Positions 15,858 to 26,058 are shown, counted from the stretch's first letter. The stretch: DNA of 64,000 nucleotides from Actinospineispora spinosispora DSM 44797 (GCF_000429025.1 NZ_KE386836.1:124001-188000); one strand, 5' to 3'. Notes: a model not told the origin generated them from the letters alone. Made by a program: numbers and translations.

Positions 15858-17360
15858 GTGCCCCCGACCAAACCACCGACCGCCGAGCAGGGCCATGCGG
15901 ACTCGTCCGCTACGGACTTCAGCGCGGTAGACGGCGAGCCAGCGGAGTCCCCGGCCCGGCCAGGGTTGGGTGCTCGGCTGCGGCGCTTGGTGCGGTTGCG
16001 GGACCGGACCTGGAAGTCCTGGACGGCGTTCGCCGTCGTCGTGCTGCTGGTGCTGGGCGCGGCGGGAGTGCTGGCCGGCACGACCCTGTTCGCGCGTTCG
16101 GAGCCGGCGTTCGACGCGGTACCGCCGAAGATCGCGCTCGGCCCGCTGTCCTTCGACGCGCCGATCCCGACCGAGTCGGGGGTGAGCGCCGAGCTGGAGA
16201 AGCCGGCCGGTGTGCCGCAGCTGGGCAAGCTGACCGGCGAGGTGTTCGACGCGAACACCGGGCAGCGGCTGTGGTCGCGGGACCCGGACAAGCCGATGGC
16301 ACCCGGTTCGACCAACAAGATCCTGACCATGGCCGCGGTGCTGCTGACCATGGACCCGGGCAGCCACCTGACGACGAAGGTCGTGGCCGGACCGTCCCCG
16401 GACTCGGTCGTGCTGGTCGGCGGTGGCGATCCCTCGCTGTCCAGCCTGCCCAACGGTTCGGAGTCGGTCTACACGGGTGCCGCGAAGCTGGCCAACCTCG
16501 CCGAGATGGTCAAGGTCGCGCACCCGGGGCCGATCCGCTCGGTGCTCGTCGACACCAGCCTGTTCGCCGGTGAGGGCATGGCCCCCGGGTGGGACAAGGT
16601 CGACATCCAGGACGGCAACTTCACCCCGATCGGCTCGCTGATCCTCGACGGTGGCCGCAGCAAGCCCGCCGAGCGCGACCCTCCCCGGACGGCCACCCCG
16701 GCCACCGACGCCGGTAAGAAGCTGGCCGAGCTGCTCGGTGCGGACACCACGACGATCGCCCAGACGACCGCCGCCCCGAACGCCGCCGAGCTGGGCAGGG
16801 TCACCTCACCGTCGATCTCCGACCTGGTCGAGAACACCCTGCGGATCTCCGACAACGTGCTGGCCGAGGCGCTGGCCAGGCACGTGGCGATCGCCAAGGG
16901 CGACGAGCCGTCGTTCGCCGGCGCCGCGAAGGCCGTGCAGGACGTGCTGTCCGCCGAAGGCTTCACCGTCACCGGCGCCGAGCTCGTCGACGGTAGCGGT
17001 CTGTCCACGGAGGACAAGATCCCGGCGAGCCTGCTCGGCCAGGTCATGCGCGCGGCGGCGGGCCCCGACTCGGACCCGAGGGCGGCACGGTTGCGTCCGC
17101 TGCTGGCCGGGCTGCCGGTCGCGGGTGGCGACGGGACGCTGCAGACCCGGTTCGACGACGACGCCTCGTCCGAGGGCAAGGGCTGGGTCCGGGCGAAGAC
17201 CGGCACGCTGACCGGCGTCAGCGCGCTGGCCGGCACGGTGGTCGACGACGACGGCCGACTGCTGACCTTCGCGTTCATGTCGGGCGGCACCTCACCGGCG
17301 GACTCCCGACCCAGGCTGGATGCGCTCGCCTCGGTCCTGCGCGGGTGCGGGTGCCGGTAG
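15858..17360 (+). CDS. dacB: D-alanyl-D-alanine carboxypeptidase/endopeptidase (PBP4, peptidase S13)
   Basis: 500 residues, GTG start. A cytosolic N-tail of ~55 residues is followed by one membrane segment (AFAVVVLLVLGAAGVLAG), then the extracytoplasmic S13 domain: S151-T-N-K154 (SxxK), SDN (SxN) and KTGTLTGVSALAG (KTG box). Long linker between the SxxK and SxN motifs as in class C PBPs. Trims or cleaves peptidoglycan stem peptides. Orthologue by position of Rv3627c. Confidence 0.93.
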   Translation: MPPTKPPTAEQGHADSSATDFSAVDGEPAESPARPGLGARLRRLVRLRDRTWKSWTAFAVVVLLVLGAAGVLAGTTLFARSEPAFDAVPPKIALGPLSFDAPIPTESGVSAELEKPAGVPQLGKLTGEVFDANTGQRLWSRDPDKPMAPGSTNKILTMAAVLLTMDPGSHLTTKVVAGPSPDSVVLVGGGDPSLSSLPNGSESVYTGAAKLANLAEMVKVAHPGPIRSVLVDTSLFAGEGMAPGWDKVDIQDGNFTPIGSLILDGGRSKPAERDPPRTATPATDAGKKLAELLGADTTTIAQTTAAPNAAELGRVTSPSISDLVENTLRISDNVLAEALARHVAIAKGDEPSFAGAAKAVQDVLSAEGFTVTGAELVDGSGLSTEDKIPASLLGQVMRAAAGPDSDPRAARLRPLLAGLPVAGGDGTLQTRFDDDASSEGKGWVRAKTGTLTGVSALAGTVVDDDGRLLTFAFMSGGTSPADSRPRLDALASVLRGCGCR

Positions 17361-17468
17361 CCGAGGTGACGGGTTCGGGGCTGTTGACGCCGCTGAGGTG
17401 TGGATTTCGGTAACGAATCGTCGGTCCCCGGTGCTAGACAGTCATCACTAGTCGAAGGGGGCGGCTCT

Positions 17469-18434
17469 ATGGGGTCCGGAGCCAGAACAGGTGCGACTTT
17501 CGTCGCGGTCATTGCCGTGGTCAGCTTGCTGATCGTGGCGTACGGCTGGATGACCGGCTACACCAAGACCGATGGCGGCGAGATCGCCGTAGTGCGTAAC
17601 GGTGGATTCTTCGACGACAACAGCATTCGTGACGTGATCGACCCCAGCTCGGGGCTGGTCTACATCGGATTGTGGTCGAACGTCCACAAATACCCGGCGC
17701 AGCAGCGGTTCTTCACACTGACCTCGAACCAGGGGGCGGGCGGCAGGCTCGGCGTCGACGTGATCTCGGTGCCGTCCAAGGACGGCGTGCAGATGGGTAT
17801 CGAGGGCACCTTCTACTTCCGCCTCACCCGCAACCACACCACGCTGCGTGCCTTCGACGACGGCTACGGCACCAGACAGTTCCTCGGGCAGGACAACGAG
17901 ATGCTCTACGCCTACGACGGTGAGCAGGGCTGGGCGAACTTCCTCGATCAGATAGTCCGGCCGGTCATCGAGAACGCGCTGCGCCAACAGATGGGCAACG
18001 TCCGCTGCGCTGACCTGGTGTCCTCCTGCGCGTTGGTACAGAACCAGGGCGGTGTCCCGGTGGACCCGAACGCGCCGTCGAACTCGGCGAACATCGCCAA
18101 GGTGCAGGACGAGGTCAACCGACAGTTCCTCGACGATCTGAAGTCCACCCTGGGTGGGGCGTTCTTCGAGGACGTGCGGTTCAACCTGTCCCGGGTGACG
18201 CTGCCGCCGTCGGTGCAGGAGGCGGTGGACAAGGCGCAGTCGGCATTCGCGGCGGTGTCGGAGTCCCAGGCGCGCATCCAGCAGGCGCTGGCCGATGCGC
18301 AGGCCAACCGGAACCGGCAGGAGGGCTACAACGCCTGCCCTGCCTGTGCGCAGATCGACATCATCAGGTCGTTGCCGCAGGGTGTGACGGTGTACGCGCC
18401 CGGGGCGAACACCGCGGTTCCGCTGGGGAGGTGA
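17469..18434 (+). CDS. SPFH/band-7 domain membrane protein
   Basis: 321 residues from ATG 17469 (GGGGGCGG upstream). One N-terminal membrane segment (GATFVAVIAVVSLLIVAYGW), then an SPFH domain (GEIAVVRNGGFFDD ... VPSKDGVQMGIEGTFYFRLT) and a C-terminal Gln/Ala-rich coiled coil (AVDKAQSAFAAVSESQARIQQALADA). Such prohibitin/stomatin-like proteins form membrane scaffolds. The small membrane protein gene starts 3 bp after the stop, so they are likely partners. Confidence 0.88.
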   Translation: MGSGARTGATFVAVIAVVSLLIVAYGWMTGYTKTDGGEIAVVRNGGFFDDNSIRDVIDPSSGLVYIGLWSNVHKYPAQQRFFTLTSNQGAGGRLGVDVISVPSKDGVQMGIEGTFYFRLTRNHTTLRAFDDGYGTRQFLGQDNEMLYAYDGEQGWANFLDQIVRPVIENALRQQMGNVRCADLVSSCALVQNQGGVPVDPNAPSNSANIAKVQDEVNRQFLDDLKSTLGGAFFEDVRFNLSRVTLPPSVQEAVDKAQSAFAAVSESQARIQQALADAQANRNRQEGYNACPACAQIDIIRSLPQGVTVYAPGANTAVPLGR

Positions 18435-18437
18435 GCT

Positions 18438-18767
18438 GTGCGGCTCGTCGCGATCGTTGTTGTGCTCGCGGTACTGGTGCTGCTCGGGATGCTGCTGGTC
18501 GGCCGGTTGCGCCGACAGGGAGAGCAGCACCGGCGCCAGGTCGAGCTGGCCGCCTCCTGGCAGGACCGGGTAGTCACGAGCAAGGGCGTCACCTCGGTCA
18601 AGATCCTGCGCGTCAGCGTCGTGAGCGGGCAGGAGAGCGTGCTCGACGAGGTGGTGATGGCCCAGGTTCCGGCGAACGACCCGGACTGGGCGGAGAAGGT
18701 GCGTACCGCTCGGGCCACAGCCGTCGAGCGGGCCTTCGAGCTGAACGTCGAGTCCGGGACGAGCTGA
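18438..18767 (+). CDS. Small single-pass membrane protein, unknown function
   Basis: 109 residues, GTG start 3 bp after the SPFH stop. An N-terminal membrane segment (VAIVVVLAVLVLLGMLLVG) is followed by a charged domain with a predicted strand-rich part and a helix (WAEKVRTARATAVERAFELN). Likely an SPFH-associated membrane component; no named family recognised. Confidence 0.75.
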   Translation: MRLVAIVVVLAVLVLLGMLLVGRLRRQGEQHRRQVELAASWQDRVVTSKGVTSVKILRVSVVSGQESVLDEVVMAQVPANDPDWAEKVRTARATAVERAFELNVESGTS

Positions 18768-18800
18768 CAGATACTGCCGGTGGGGCGGAGGTTGCGTACC

Positions 18801-19883
18801 GTGGCGAAGGTGTCCTCTGAACCGTTGATCGTGCCGTCCGAGCCCGCCGACCAGGACATCCAGCGTGGCCTGCCGGTCGACTGGGCGCTCGCCGCCCGGA
18901 CGGCGAGCAAGCTCATGGCGCCGGGGCCGACGGTGAGCCGTGCCGAAGCGCAACGCACCGTGGAGCTGCTGCGCAACGACGCGGCGACGGCTGAGGGGCA
19001 CGTCCGGGATCTGACCGGTCTCGGCGCGGGCCTGCCGTTGTTGCCCGCCGATGTCGTGGACCGGCCGAGCTGGGCGGTGGCCGCGACCTCCGGGATGGCC
19101 GTGCTGACCAGCGGCGCCCGGCTGCCCGCCGTGCCGAACCTGGCGCGGCGGTTCACCTCGGGCACCGCCGGCCTGCAGGCCGGCGCGGTGCTGGCCTACC
19201 TGGGCAGCCGGGTACTGGGCCAGTACGACCCGTTCGGCGGCGCCGACGGTCAGGGAAAGCTCCTGCTGGTCGCGCCGAACGTCGTGGCGGCGCAGCAGGT
19301 GCTGGACGTCTCGCTCGACGACTTCGCGATGTGGGTGTGCCTGCACGAGGCGACGCACCGGCTGCAGTTCACCGCCGTGCCGTGGCTGCGTGACTACTTC
19401 GCCGAGCAGGTCACCGACTTCCTGTCGGTCAACGAGCAGACCGCGGCCGGGATCCTGGAGCGGCTGCCCGACGCGATCTCCTCGATGCGCGGCAGCAAGG
19501 ACGGGCTCGGTCTGATCGAGCTGCTGCAGGGACCGGAGCAGCGCCTCATGCTCGATCGGCTGCTGGCGCTGACCACGCTGCTGGAAGGCCACGCCGATCA
19601 CGTGATGGACGCGGTCGGCCCGACCGTGGTGCCGTCGGTGTCCACCATCCGGGCTCGTTTCTCCGCGCGCCGCCGAGGGGGTGGCCTGCTGGACCGCATC
19701 CTGCGCGCGGTGCTGGGCGTCGAGGCGAAGGTCCGCCAGTACGCGGTCGGTTCGGCGTTCACCAACGCGGTGGTCTCCGAGGTCGGCATGGAGCGGTTCA
19801 ACCAGGTCTGGACGTCGCCGGAGACCCTGCCGACGCGCGCCGAGCTCCCCGACGCGCCCGCCTGGATCCGTCGGGTCACCTGA
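18801..19883 (+). CDS. Zinc-dependent metalloprotease-like protein (Rv3626c family)
   Basis: 360 residues from GTG 18801, with GCGGAGG 10 bp upstream; the GTG at 18780 lies on the other side of that Shine-Dalgarno and was rejected. HExxH motif at His182-His186 (CLHEATHRLQF), with Glu residues in the following helices (EGHADHVMDAVG). Family known as zinc-dependent metalloprotease / F420 biosynthesis-associated (DUF2342). Between the dacB region and tilS, exactly as in M. tuberculosis. Substrate unknown. Confidence 0.88.
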   Translation: MAKVSSEPLIVPSEPADQDIQRGLPVDWALAARTASKLMAPGPTVSRAEAQRTVELLRNDAATAEGHVRDLTGLGAGLPLLPADVVDRPSWAVAATSGMAVLTSGARLPAVPNLARRFTSGTAGLQAGAVLAYLGSRVLGQYDPFGGADGQGKLLLVAPNVVAAQQVLDVSLDDFAMWVCLHEATHRLQFTAVPWLRDYFAEQVTDFLSVNEQTAAGILERLPDAISSMRGSKDGLGLIELLQGPEQRLMLDRLLALTTLLEGHADHVMDAVGPTVVPSVSTIRARFSARRRGGGLLDRILRAVLGVEAKVRQYAVGSAFTNAVVSEVGMERFNQVWTSPETLPTRAELPDAPAWIRRVT

Positions 19884-19886
19884 CAG

Positions 19887-19934
19887 ACCCGTGAGTGGCG
19901 AGTGGTCCTATAGGACCACTCGCCACTCACGGGT
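19887..19934. repeat. Long palindrome, GTGAGTG class, copy 3 (perfect 48 bp)
   Basis: 24-bp perfect arms with no loop (ACCCGTGAGTGGCGAGTGGT...), between the metalloprotease stop and the tilS Shine-Dalgarno, genes co-directional. The inner stem is the same class as copy 1 (6896-6939). Here it could attenuate read-through into tilS-hpt. Confidence 0.8.
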
Positions 19935-19962
19935 TCTGGGTGGGCGAAGACGGGAGGACACG

Positions 19963-20961
19963 GTGGCTGGGCCGTCCGAGGAGGTCGCGCTGCTGCGCCT
20001 GGCGGTGCGCCGGGGGCTGGCCGGTGCCGGCGTGCCGCCCGGGACACCGCTGCTCGTGGCCTGTTCCGGTGGTGCGGATTCGATGGCACTGGCGGCAGCC
20101 GTCGCGGTGCTGCGGGACCGCTGGCCGGTGCACGCCGCCGTGGTCGACCACGGCCTGCAGGACGGCTCGGCCCGGCAGGCTGCCGAGACCGCCGAGCTGC
20201 TCACCGGCATGGGGCTGGTCGCCGAGGTCCACCAGGTCACGGTTGCCGGCGGCGGCGGGACCGAAGCGGCCGCCCGGCGCGCCCGGTATGCCGCGCTGCG
20301 TGCCGCCCGCCCGAGCGAGAACTCTCCGGTACTTCTCGGCCACACCCTCGACGACCAGGCCGAAACCGTGTTGCTCGGCCTCGGCCGGGGATCCGGTGCG
20401 CGGTCCATCGCCGGGATGCGCGGCTGGGACCCGCCCTGGCTGCGTCCGCTGCTCGCTGTCCGCCGCGCCACCACACGGGCTGTCTGCGTCCAGCTCGGCC
20501 TGCCGATCTGGGACGACCCGCACAACCTCGAACCGAGGTTCACCAGGGTCCGGCTGCGCACCGAGGTGCTGCCGCTGCTCGAAGACGTGCTGGCCGGAGG
20601 CGTCGCGGAGGCGCTGGCCAGGACGGCGGTGCAGCTGCGTGAGGACGGTGACGCGCTCGACGGCCTCGCGGCGGCCGCGTACCGCGACGCGCTCGTCGAA
20701 GGTGAGCTGGAAGTAAAGACGCTCGCCGATTATCCGGCCTCGGTGCGCCGTCGTGCCCTGCGTATCTGGTTGCTTGCGCAAGGGGTGTCCGACCTCACGG
20801 ACGCTGCGCTACGCAGGGCCGACGATCTCATTGGAAACTGGCGGGGGCAGGGAGAGATAACCCTTCCGAGAGGTTGGGTCCTGTACCGCCGGCATGGCAG
20901 GCTCGTGCTCGGCAATCGGTTGGGTGGAGCAACGGTTCCGCCAAGAGTGAACGAAGCCTGA
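19963..20961 (+). CDS. tilS: tRNA(Ile)-lysidine synthase
   Basis: 332 residues from GTG 19963 (GGGAGGA 5 bp upstream). N-type ATP-pyrophosphatase: P-loop SGGADS (residues 35-40), AVVDHGLQ, and [21 protein letters not shown] shorter C-terminal region as in actinobacterial TilS. Converts the wobble C34 of tRNA-Ile(CAU) to lysidine, needed to read AUA. Followed 14 bp later by hpt, a conserved pair. Confidence 0.94.
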   Translation: MAGPSEEVALLRLAVRRGLAGAGVPPGTPLLVACSGGADSMALAAAVAVLRDRWPVHAAVVDHGLQDGSARQAAETAELLTGMGLVAEVHQVTVAGGGGTEAAARRARYAALRAARPSENSPVLLGHTLDDQAETVLLGLGRGSGARSIAGMRGWDPPWLRPLLAVRRATTRAVCVQLGLPIWDDPHNLEPRFTRVRLRTEVLPLLEDVLAGGVAEALARTAVQLREDGDALDGLAAAAYRDALVEGELEVKTLADYPASVRRRALRIWLLAQGVSDLTDAALRRADDLIGNWRGQGEITLPRGWVLYRRHGRLVLGNRLGGATVPPRVNEA

Positions 20962-20975
20962 GGAGGCAGCCAGCC

Positions 20976-21539
20976 TTGTACGACGGAGACATCGCATCCG
21001 TCCTGGTCACCGAAGAACAAATCCGTGACAAGACCGTAGAGCTGGCAGATCAGGTGTCACGTGACTACGCGCAGCTCTGCCCCGGCAGCGGGCGAGCCAG
21101 CGACCTCGTGCTCGTCGGGGTGCTCAAGGGCGCGGTGATGTTCATGACCGACTTCGCCCGCGCGCTGTCGCTGCCCGCTCAGCTGGAGTTCATGGCGGTC
21201 AGCTCCTACGGGTCGGCGACCTCGTCCTCGGGTGTCGTGCGAATACTGAAGGACCTCGACCGCGACATCGCCGGGCGCCACGTGCTGATCGTCGAGGACA
21301 TCATCGACTCGGGACGCACCCTGTCCTGGCTGCTGAAGAACCTGGAGGCACGCAATCCGGCGTCGCTGGAGGTGTGTGCGCTCCTGCGCAAGCCGGAAGC
21401 GGTGAAGGTCGACGTGAACGTGCGCTACACCGGGTTCGACATCCCGAACGAGTTCGTCGTCGGCTACGGCCTGGACTTCGCCGAGCGCTACCGGGACCTG
21501 CCGTTCATCGGCACCCTGGACCCCAGCGTCTACGCCTGA
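20976..21539 (+). CDS. hpt: Hypoxanthine phosphoribosyltransferase
   Basis: 187 residues from TTG 20976 ([16 protein letters not shown]), with GAGGAGG at a good distance. Type I PRTase: [17 protein letters not shown], the PRPP loop [18 protein letters not shown], and the C-terminal [20 protein letters not shown]. Salvages hypoxanthine/guanine to IMP/GMP. A TTG start is uncommon and may hold expression low relative to tilS. Confidence 0.94.
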   Translation: MYDGDIASVLVTEEQIRDKTVELADQVSRDYAQLCPGSGRASDLVLVGVLKGAVMFMTDFARALSLPAQLEFMAVSSYGSATSSSGVVRILKDLDRDIAGRHVLIVEDIIDSGRTLSWLLKNLEARNPASLEVCALLRKPEAVKVDVNVRYTGFDIPNEFVVGYGLDFAERYRDLPFIGTLDPSVYA

Positions 21540-21546
21540 CCGCACG

Positions 21547-21586
21547 CGAAAGGGCCCGGCTCCTGAACAGGAGCCGGGCCCTTTCG
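21547..21586. terminator. Terminator between hpt and secreted protease
   Basis: 19-bp arms CGAAAGGGCCCGGCTCCTG with a 2-nt loop; the arms end in AAA/TTT, so it can act in both directions for the convergent hpt and protease genes. Confidence 0.88.
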
Positions 21587-21598
21587 ACTGTGCTCGTG

Positions 21599-22474
21599 CT
21601 ACAGGGCGGGGAGCGCTCCGCCGTGGAAGGGCTCGGTGCCCTTCTGCAGCTCGATGTCGCCCAGGTCGCCGTTCTGGTTCGCGTAGTGCAGCGCCGACGC
21701 CAGGTCCGCCACACCGTTGGTACCCGGAGCCGGCTCCAGGTTCAGGGTGCTGAGCAGGCCGAACGCCTTGCCGGATGCATCCAGGAAGCCGCTGCCCGAG
21801 TCACCGGGGACACCCGGGGAGATGGTGGCGACGTCGTGCGAGCGGCCGTTGCCGCTGTTGCCGAGGACGATGCCTTCCTTCGGCGAGAGCGGCGCGATGC
21901 CGTGGCGCAGGCCGGAGTTCTGGAAGCTGTAGACCTTGGAGCCCGCCGCCAGCGTGCCCTCGTGCAGCCCGGTCGGACCGCCGAACGTGGGAACCGTCGG
22001 GTTGACCTTGCCCTCGTCCGCCGAGTCGATCTCGACCAGCGCGAAGTCGTTGAAGTCGCACAGGTCCTTGTTCTTCTCGCCCTTCTCCTGCATGGTCAGC
22101 CAGGAGTTGTAGACGAGGCGGCCGGGCTGGCTCGCGCCCTCAATTTTAATCTTGGTGCCCAGCGGGGCCGACTTCGACGTGCAGCCGTTGGTCTCGCTCG
22201 AGTTGCCGGTGCCGGTGCAGTGCGCCGCCTGGCCGATCAGAAGCTTGTCGCCCGCCGTGAAGATGAAGTTCGCGGTGCACTGACCCTGCGGGCTCTCCAC
22301 CATCACACCCGGGTGGACCGGCGCGGACGCGGCCGGTGCGAACTCCGACCGGTCGTCGGCGTGTGCCGCGCCCGGCATGGTGACGGCGGCGGTTGTAGTA
22401 GCTCCGAGTACCAGGCCGGCGGCGGCCAGACAGCGGAGAACGCGACCGGAACGGATCGCGTGGCGGAAGGTCAT
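21599..22474 (-). CDS. Secreted trypsin-like serine protease
   Basis: 291 residues from ATG 22474 (CAGGAGTGCTC upstream). The open frame extends another 100 residues upstream into repeat DNA, which was rejected. Sec signal peptide (RSGRVLRCLAAAGLVLGATTTAA... AHA). Chymotrypsin-like triad: His in GQAAHC, Asp in FNDFALVEID, Ser in PGDSGSGFLD. Extra cysteines (GQCTANF, NGCTSK, DLCDF) suggest disulfides. Exported protease; specificity and pro-region not clear. Not part of the corresponding mycobacterial gene order. Confidence 0.9.
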   Translation of the reverse strand: MTFRHAIRSGRVLRCLAAAGLVLGATTTAAVTMPGAAHADDRSEFAPAASAPVHPGVMVESPQGQCTANFIFTAGDKLLIGQAAHCTGTGNSSETNGCTSKSAPLGTKIKIEGASQPGRLVYNSWLTMQEKGEKNKDLCDFNDFALVEIDSADEGKVNPTVPTFGGPTGLHEGTLAAGSKVYSFQNSGLRHGIAPLSPKEGIVLGNSGNGRSHDVATISPGVPGDSGSGFLDASGKAFGLLSTLNLEPAPGTNGVADLASALHYANQNGDLGDIELQKGTEPFHGGALPAL

Positions 22475-22627
22475 GAGCACTCCTGGCGGCGAGCACGAAC
22501 GGAAGCCCCGGGGGCTGAGCACGAACGTACCCGGGGTTGTCACATCTGTAACGAGGGACACTGTCTTTGGTTGCTGGCTTTCGCGCGCCATCGTTCCCGG
22601 AGGGCCCTCCGGGCCAACCGGGAACGA

Positions 22628-22860
22628 TCCAGGCGGCTCGCCTGACGGCTCGCTGCCTGGGTTTTTTCCTCGCGGCCCCCCATACCCTTCGGGCATGGGG
22701 GCCCACTCGGAAAAATGTCGCCTTCGGCGACGCGCGCGCTTGGTGCCCCGGCCTGGGAGCCGCCACTCATGCACTACCCGCCTGCGGCGGAACCCCTCCG
22801 GGCGCCTTTGCGGGGCCAGCTATGCACCGTGCCTCGCCACATTCCCGGTGCGGGGTGAGA
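22628..22860 (+). repeat. Dispersed structured repeat, family A, copy 1
   Basis: About 230 bp, closely similar to 47000-47210. Order of parts: stem CCAGGC...GCCTGG; a T-run (TTTTTTCC), C5/G5 hairpin and complementary A-run (GGAAAAA); stem GTCGCC-TTC-GGCGAC; GCGCGCGCTT; CCTGGGAGCCGCC; ...GCACTACCCGCC. No open frame is shared between the copies. Related to family B read in the reverse direction. Confidence 0.82.
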
Positions 22861-22962
22861 GGGCTGTAGTGGCGATGCGCATCCCACGACGAACACCTGC
22901 ACTCACCAGGAGGGCCGTGCAGCCGCACCAGGACTGCCTGCGCATGTACAGGGTGTCTGTAA

Positions 22963-23178
22963 AGCCGGCTCCGCGAGTCTCCGAAGGAGTTCCGGCGAAG
23001 GCCGGGCAGTGAATGTCCGCAACCAACGTCGCCAACTCCGTTGGCGGCTCCCCAACCGGCCCCAAGCGCGCGCCCGGGCGAGTCCTCGAGCCTTTTTTTC
23101 TGGGAGTACCCCAGCGAGCGTTTACGCGAGCCGGGGTGGTCACAGAAAAATATCGCGCGCGAAACAGGCCCAAGCAAT
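22963..23178 (+). repeat. Dispersed structured repeat, family B, copy 1
   Basis: About 215 bp. Starts AGCCGGCTCCGCGAGTCTCC, then TTCCGGCGAAGGCCGG, GAATGTCCGCAACCA, a CGCCAAC...GTTGGCG hairpin, GGCTCCC, GCGCGC, a T-run, GGGAGTACCCC / GGGGTGGTCAC, an A-run, CGCGCGAAACAGGCCCAAG. Same order in copies 2 (30983-31194) and 3 (41331-41539, inverted). Confidence 0.85.
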
Positions 23179-23225
23179 ACAGCCTGCACCTCCACCCACC
23201 GCTAAAACCCCACAGCCCGCGCTAC

Positions 23226-23292
23226 CCAACCCAACCACCCCCGCAGGCCCCTCGTACCCGATCTACCCATCCCAACCACCCCCGCGGGCCCA
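23226..23292 (-). other. C-rich tract with G-quadruplex potential on the minus strand
   Basis: Two direct copies of CCCAACCACCCCCGC(A/G)GGCCC (from about 23226 and 23272) in a pyrimidine-rich stretch. The minus strand carries several runs of three to five G. Lies about 250 bp upstream of ftsH. Confidence 0.4.
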
Positions 23293-23529
23293 AAACTCGA
23301 GCTGACCCAACCCACCCACAGTCCCGGGAACTCAGGCGACCGGACCCACGTTATGGCTGATGACACGTATCCAGTGGACGGACCGGCATACGCTTGACAA
23401 GCTGGCCCGGTACGCTGGGTGCTCTCGGGTGTTCGCCGCCCGTTGCGACTGGTGCCGAACCCCTCGCGCGGACGGGCTTGGGCTCGGGCACGTACCAGGG
23501 AGGGTCGAGGCCCCGGAGGCCGCAACTGC

Positions 23530-26028
23530 ATGGACCGCAAGCGTCTACTCCGTAACCCGCTGACTTGGATCTTGGCGGCGTTGCTGCTCTATGTCATCTT
23601 CAGCCAGTTCTTCGACCCGACCAGGGGTTACACCCAGGTGTCGACGTCGCAGGCGCTGGGTCAGGTGACGGGCGGCAACGCGGCTTCTGTGACGGTCGAG
23701 GACAAGGAGCAACAGCTCCGCATCGACCTGAAGAATCCGATCACGGCGAGCAACGGCAACAAAGACAACATCCAGACCAAGCAGATCCTCGCCCAGTACC
23801 CCGTCGGCAGCATGCCGCAGATCTTCACCACGCTGAAGGACACCAAGGGTCTGGACTTCAACACCGAGGTTCGCCAGGAGTCCTTCCTCACCCAGATGCT
23901 CTTCTACCTGATCCCGCTGGGTCTGGTGCTGGTGCTGCTGTTCTGGATGATGAACAGCGCCCAGGGTGGCGGCAACCGTGTGCTGTCCTTCGGCAAGTCG
24001 AAGGCCAAGCAGCTGTCCAAGGACATGCCGAAGACGACGTTCGCGGACGTCGCCGGCGCTGACGAGGCCGTCGAGGAACTGCACGAGATCAAGGACTTCC
24101 TGCAGAATCCCGGTCGCTACCAGGCGCTCGGCGCGAAGATCCCGAAGGGCGTTCTGCTCTACGGTCCGCCGGGTACCGGTAAGACGCTGCTGGCCCGTGC
24201 GGTCGCCGGTGAGGCGGGGGTCCCGTTCTACTCGATCTCCGGTTCGGACTTCGTCGAGATGTTCGTCGGTGTCGGTGCCTCTCGCGTGCGTGACCTGTTC
24301 GAGCAGGCCAAGCCGAACGCGCCCTGCATCATCTTCGTCGACGAGATCGACGCGGTCGGTCGCCAGCGTGGCGCCGGCCTCGGCGGTGGGCACGACGAGC
24401 GTGAGCAGACGCTGAACCAGCTGCTCGTCGAGATGGACGGGTTCGACGCGCGCGGCGGCATCATCCTGATCGCGGCGACCAACCGGCCGGACATCCTCGA
24501 CCCGGCGCTGCTGCGCCCGGGCCGGTTCGACCGGCAGATTCCGGTGGGTGCACCCGACCTCGCTGGTCGGCGCGCGATCCTGAAGGTGCACGCGCAGGGC
24601 AAGCCGCTCGCGCCGGACGCCGACCTCGACTCGCTGGCCAAGCGCACCGTCGGGATGTCCGGCGCTGACCTGGCCAACGTGATCAACGAGGCCGCGCTGC
24701 TCACCGCCCGTGAGCACGGCACGCTGATCAACGCCGCGTCGCTGGAAGAGGCGGTCGACCGGGTGGTCGGCGGCCCGAGGCGCAAGAGCAAGATCATCTC
24801 GGAGCAGGAGCGCAAGCTCACCGCCTACCACGAGGGCGGTCACGCGCTCGCCGCGTGGGCGATGCCCGACCTGGAGCCGGTGTACAAGCTGACGATCCTG
24901 CCGCGCGGTCGTACCGGCGGGCACGCTCTGGTCGTGCCCGAGGACGACAAGGGCTTGATGACGCGTTCGGAGATGATCGGCCGCCTGGTGTTCGCGATGG
25001 GTGGCCGCTCGGCCGAGGAGCTGGTGTTCCACGAGCCGACCACCGGTGCGTCCAGCGACATCGACCAGGCGACGAAGATCGCCCGCGCGATGGTCACCGA
25101 GTACGGCATGAGCGCTCGTCTCGGTGCGGTGCGCTACGGCCAGGACCAGGGCGACCCGTTCCTGGGCCGCTCGATGGGTCATGCGCCGGACTACTCGCTC
25201 GAGGTCGCGCACGAGATCGACGAAGAGGTGCGCGCGCTGATCGAGGCCGCGCACACCGAGGCCTGGGAAATCCTGAACACCTACCGCGACGTCCTCGACG
25301 CGCTGGTGTTCGAGTTGCTGGAGGTGGAGACGCTCACCCGCAAGGACCTGGAGCGGATCTTCTCCACGGTCACCAAGCGGCCCCGGATCACCGCGTTCAA
25401 CGACTTCGGCGGGCGTACCCCGTCGGACAAGCCGCCGATCCAGAGCCCGGCCGAGCGTGCCGCCGAGCGTGGTGAGCCGTGGCCGCCCGCGCGGGAGCAG
25501 GAGCGTGAGCCCGCTCCGGTCGGCAGCGTCGGTGGCGGCCACAAGGGTCTGCCCAGCCCGAACGGTGGGCACCCCGCGCCGAACCCGAACGGTGGTCCTC
25601 CGGGTCCGCCCAACGGTGCTCTGCCCCCGTACGGCCAGCCCGGCTACCCGCCGGCCGGTGGTGGCTACCCGCCGCCGAGCCACGGGCATCAGGGCAACTC
25701 GGGCGGTCGGGACAACAACCCCGATCGACCGGCCGCTGTGCCGCCGAACTACGGTGCACCGCCCGACTGGCGTCCGGCGATCCTGCCGCAGGGCCAGGAG
25801 TGGCCGCCGCCCAATGCCCACCCGAACGGTCCGCCCAACCAGCGCGGCGAGGGTCAGGACAGCTACAACGGGCGGCCCGCTCAGGGGTCCGGAGACGGCT
25901 CGTGGGGCGAGGACGGCAGTTGGCAGGGTCCGAGGGATCCTCAGGACGACGGTCCGAGGACCGATCCGGGAACACAGTCCGGCCGCGACGGAGGCTGGCC
26001 ACAGCCCGGTCAGGACGGCGGGCGCTGA
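23530..26028 (+). CDS. ftsH: ATP-dependent zinc metalloprotease FtsH
   Basis: 832 residues from ATG 23530. Two membrane segments ([36 protein letters not shown]) flank an extracytoplasmic domain. AAA+ module: Walker A GPPGTGKT (212-219), Walker [13 protein letters not shown], second region of homology [17 protein letters not shown]. Zinc site HEGGH (434-438). A Pro/Gly/Asn/Gln-rich C-terminal tail of ~190 residues is longer than in M. tuberculosis FtsH. Degrades membrane and some soluble proteins. Head of the ftsH-folE-folP-folB-folK-DUF3180 run. Confidence 0.97.
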   Translation: MDRKRLLRNPLTWILAALLLYVIFSQFFDPTRGYTQVSTSQALGQVTGGNAASVTVEDKEQQLRIDLKNPITASNGNKDNIQTKQILAQYPVGSMPQIFTTLKDTKGLDFNTEVRQESFLTQMLFYLIPLGLVLVLLFWMMNSAQGGGNRVLSFGKSKAKQLSKDMPKTTFADVAGADEAVEELHEIKDFLQNPGRYQALGAKIPKGVLLYGPPGTGKTLLARAVAGEAGVPFYSISGSDFVEMFVGVGASRVRDLFEQAKPNAPCIIFVDEIDAVGRQRGAGLGGGHDEREQTLNQLLVEMDGFDARGGIILIAATNRPDILDPALLRPGRFDRQIPVGAPDLAGRRAILKVHAQGKPLAPDADLDSLAKRTVGMSGADLANVINEAALLTAREHGTLINAASLEEAVDRVVGGPRRKSKIISEQERKLTAYHEGGHALAAWAMPDLEPVYKLTILPRGRTGGHALVVPEDDKGLMTRSEMIGRLVFAMGGRSAEELVFHEPTTGASSDIDQATKIARAMVTEYGMSARLGAVRYGQDQGDPFLGRSMGHAPDYSLEVAHEIDEEVRALIEAAHTEAWEILNTYRDVLDALVFELLEVETLTRKDLERIFSTVTKRPRITAFNDFGGRTPSDKPPIQSPAERAAERGEPWPPAREQEREPAPVGSVGGGHKGLPSPNGGHPAPNPNGGPPGPPNGALPPYGQPGYPPAGGGYPPPSHGHQGNSGGRDNNPDRPAAVPPNYGAPPDWRPAILPQGQEWPPPNAHPNGPPNQRGEGQDSYNGRPAQGSGDGSWGEDGSWQGPRDPQDDGPRTDPGTQSGRDGGWPQPGQDGGR

Positions 26029-26058
26029 GCGCCCAAGCTGGACGGAGCCACATCGATC

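Larger units (their letters stand above)
22475..23529. other. 1.05-kb gene-free region holding repeat families A and B and a C-rich tract
   Basis: No credible gene: open frames here are stop-free because of GC content. Contents in order: promoter/leader of the protease, family A copy 1 (22628-22860), family B copy 1 (22963-23178), a pyrimidine-rich stretch (about 23180-23330) whose minus strand has G-runs, and the leader of ftsH. Confidence 0.8.

Noticed and set aside
17448-19601. 717-codon minus-strand open frame
   Set aside because: Antisense to the SPFH, small membrane protein and metalloprotease genes; shadow composition.
22475-23300. Small ORFs such as 22767-23195 and 23009-23360
   Set aside because: They lie inside repeats A and B; the copies elsewhere do not keep the frames.
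23394-23416. TTGACA as a -35 element for ftsH
   Set aside because: The next plausible -10 (TACGCT) is only 11 bp away, too close for a normal promoter; left unannotated.
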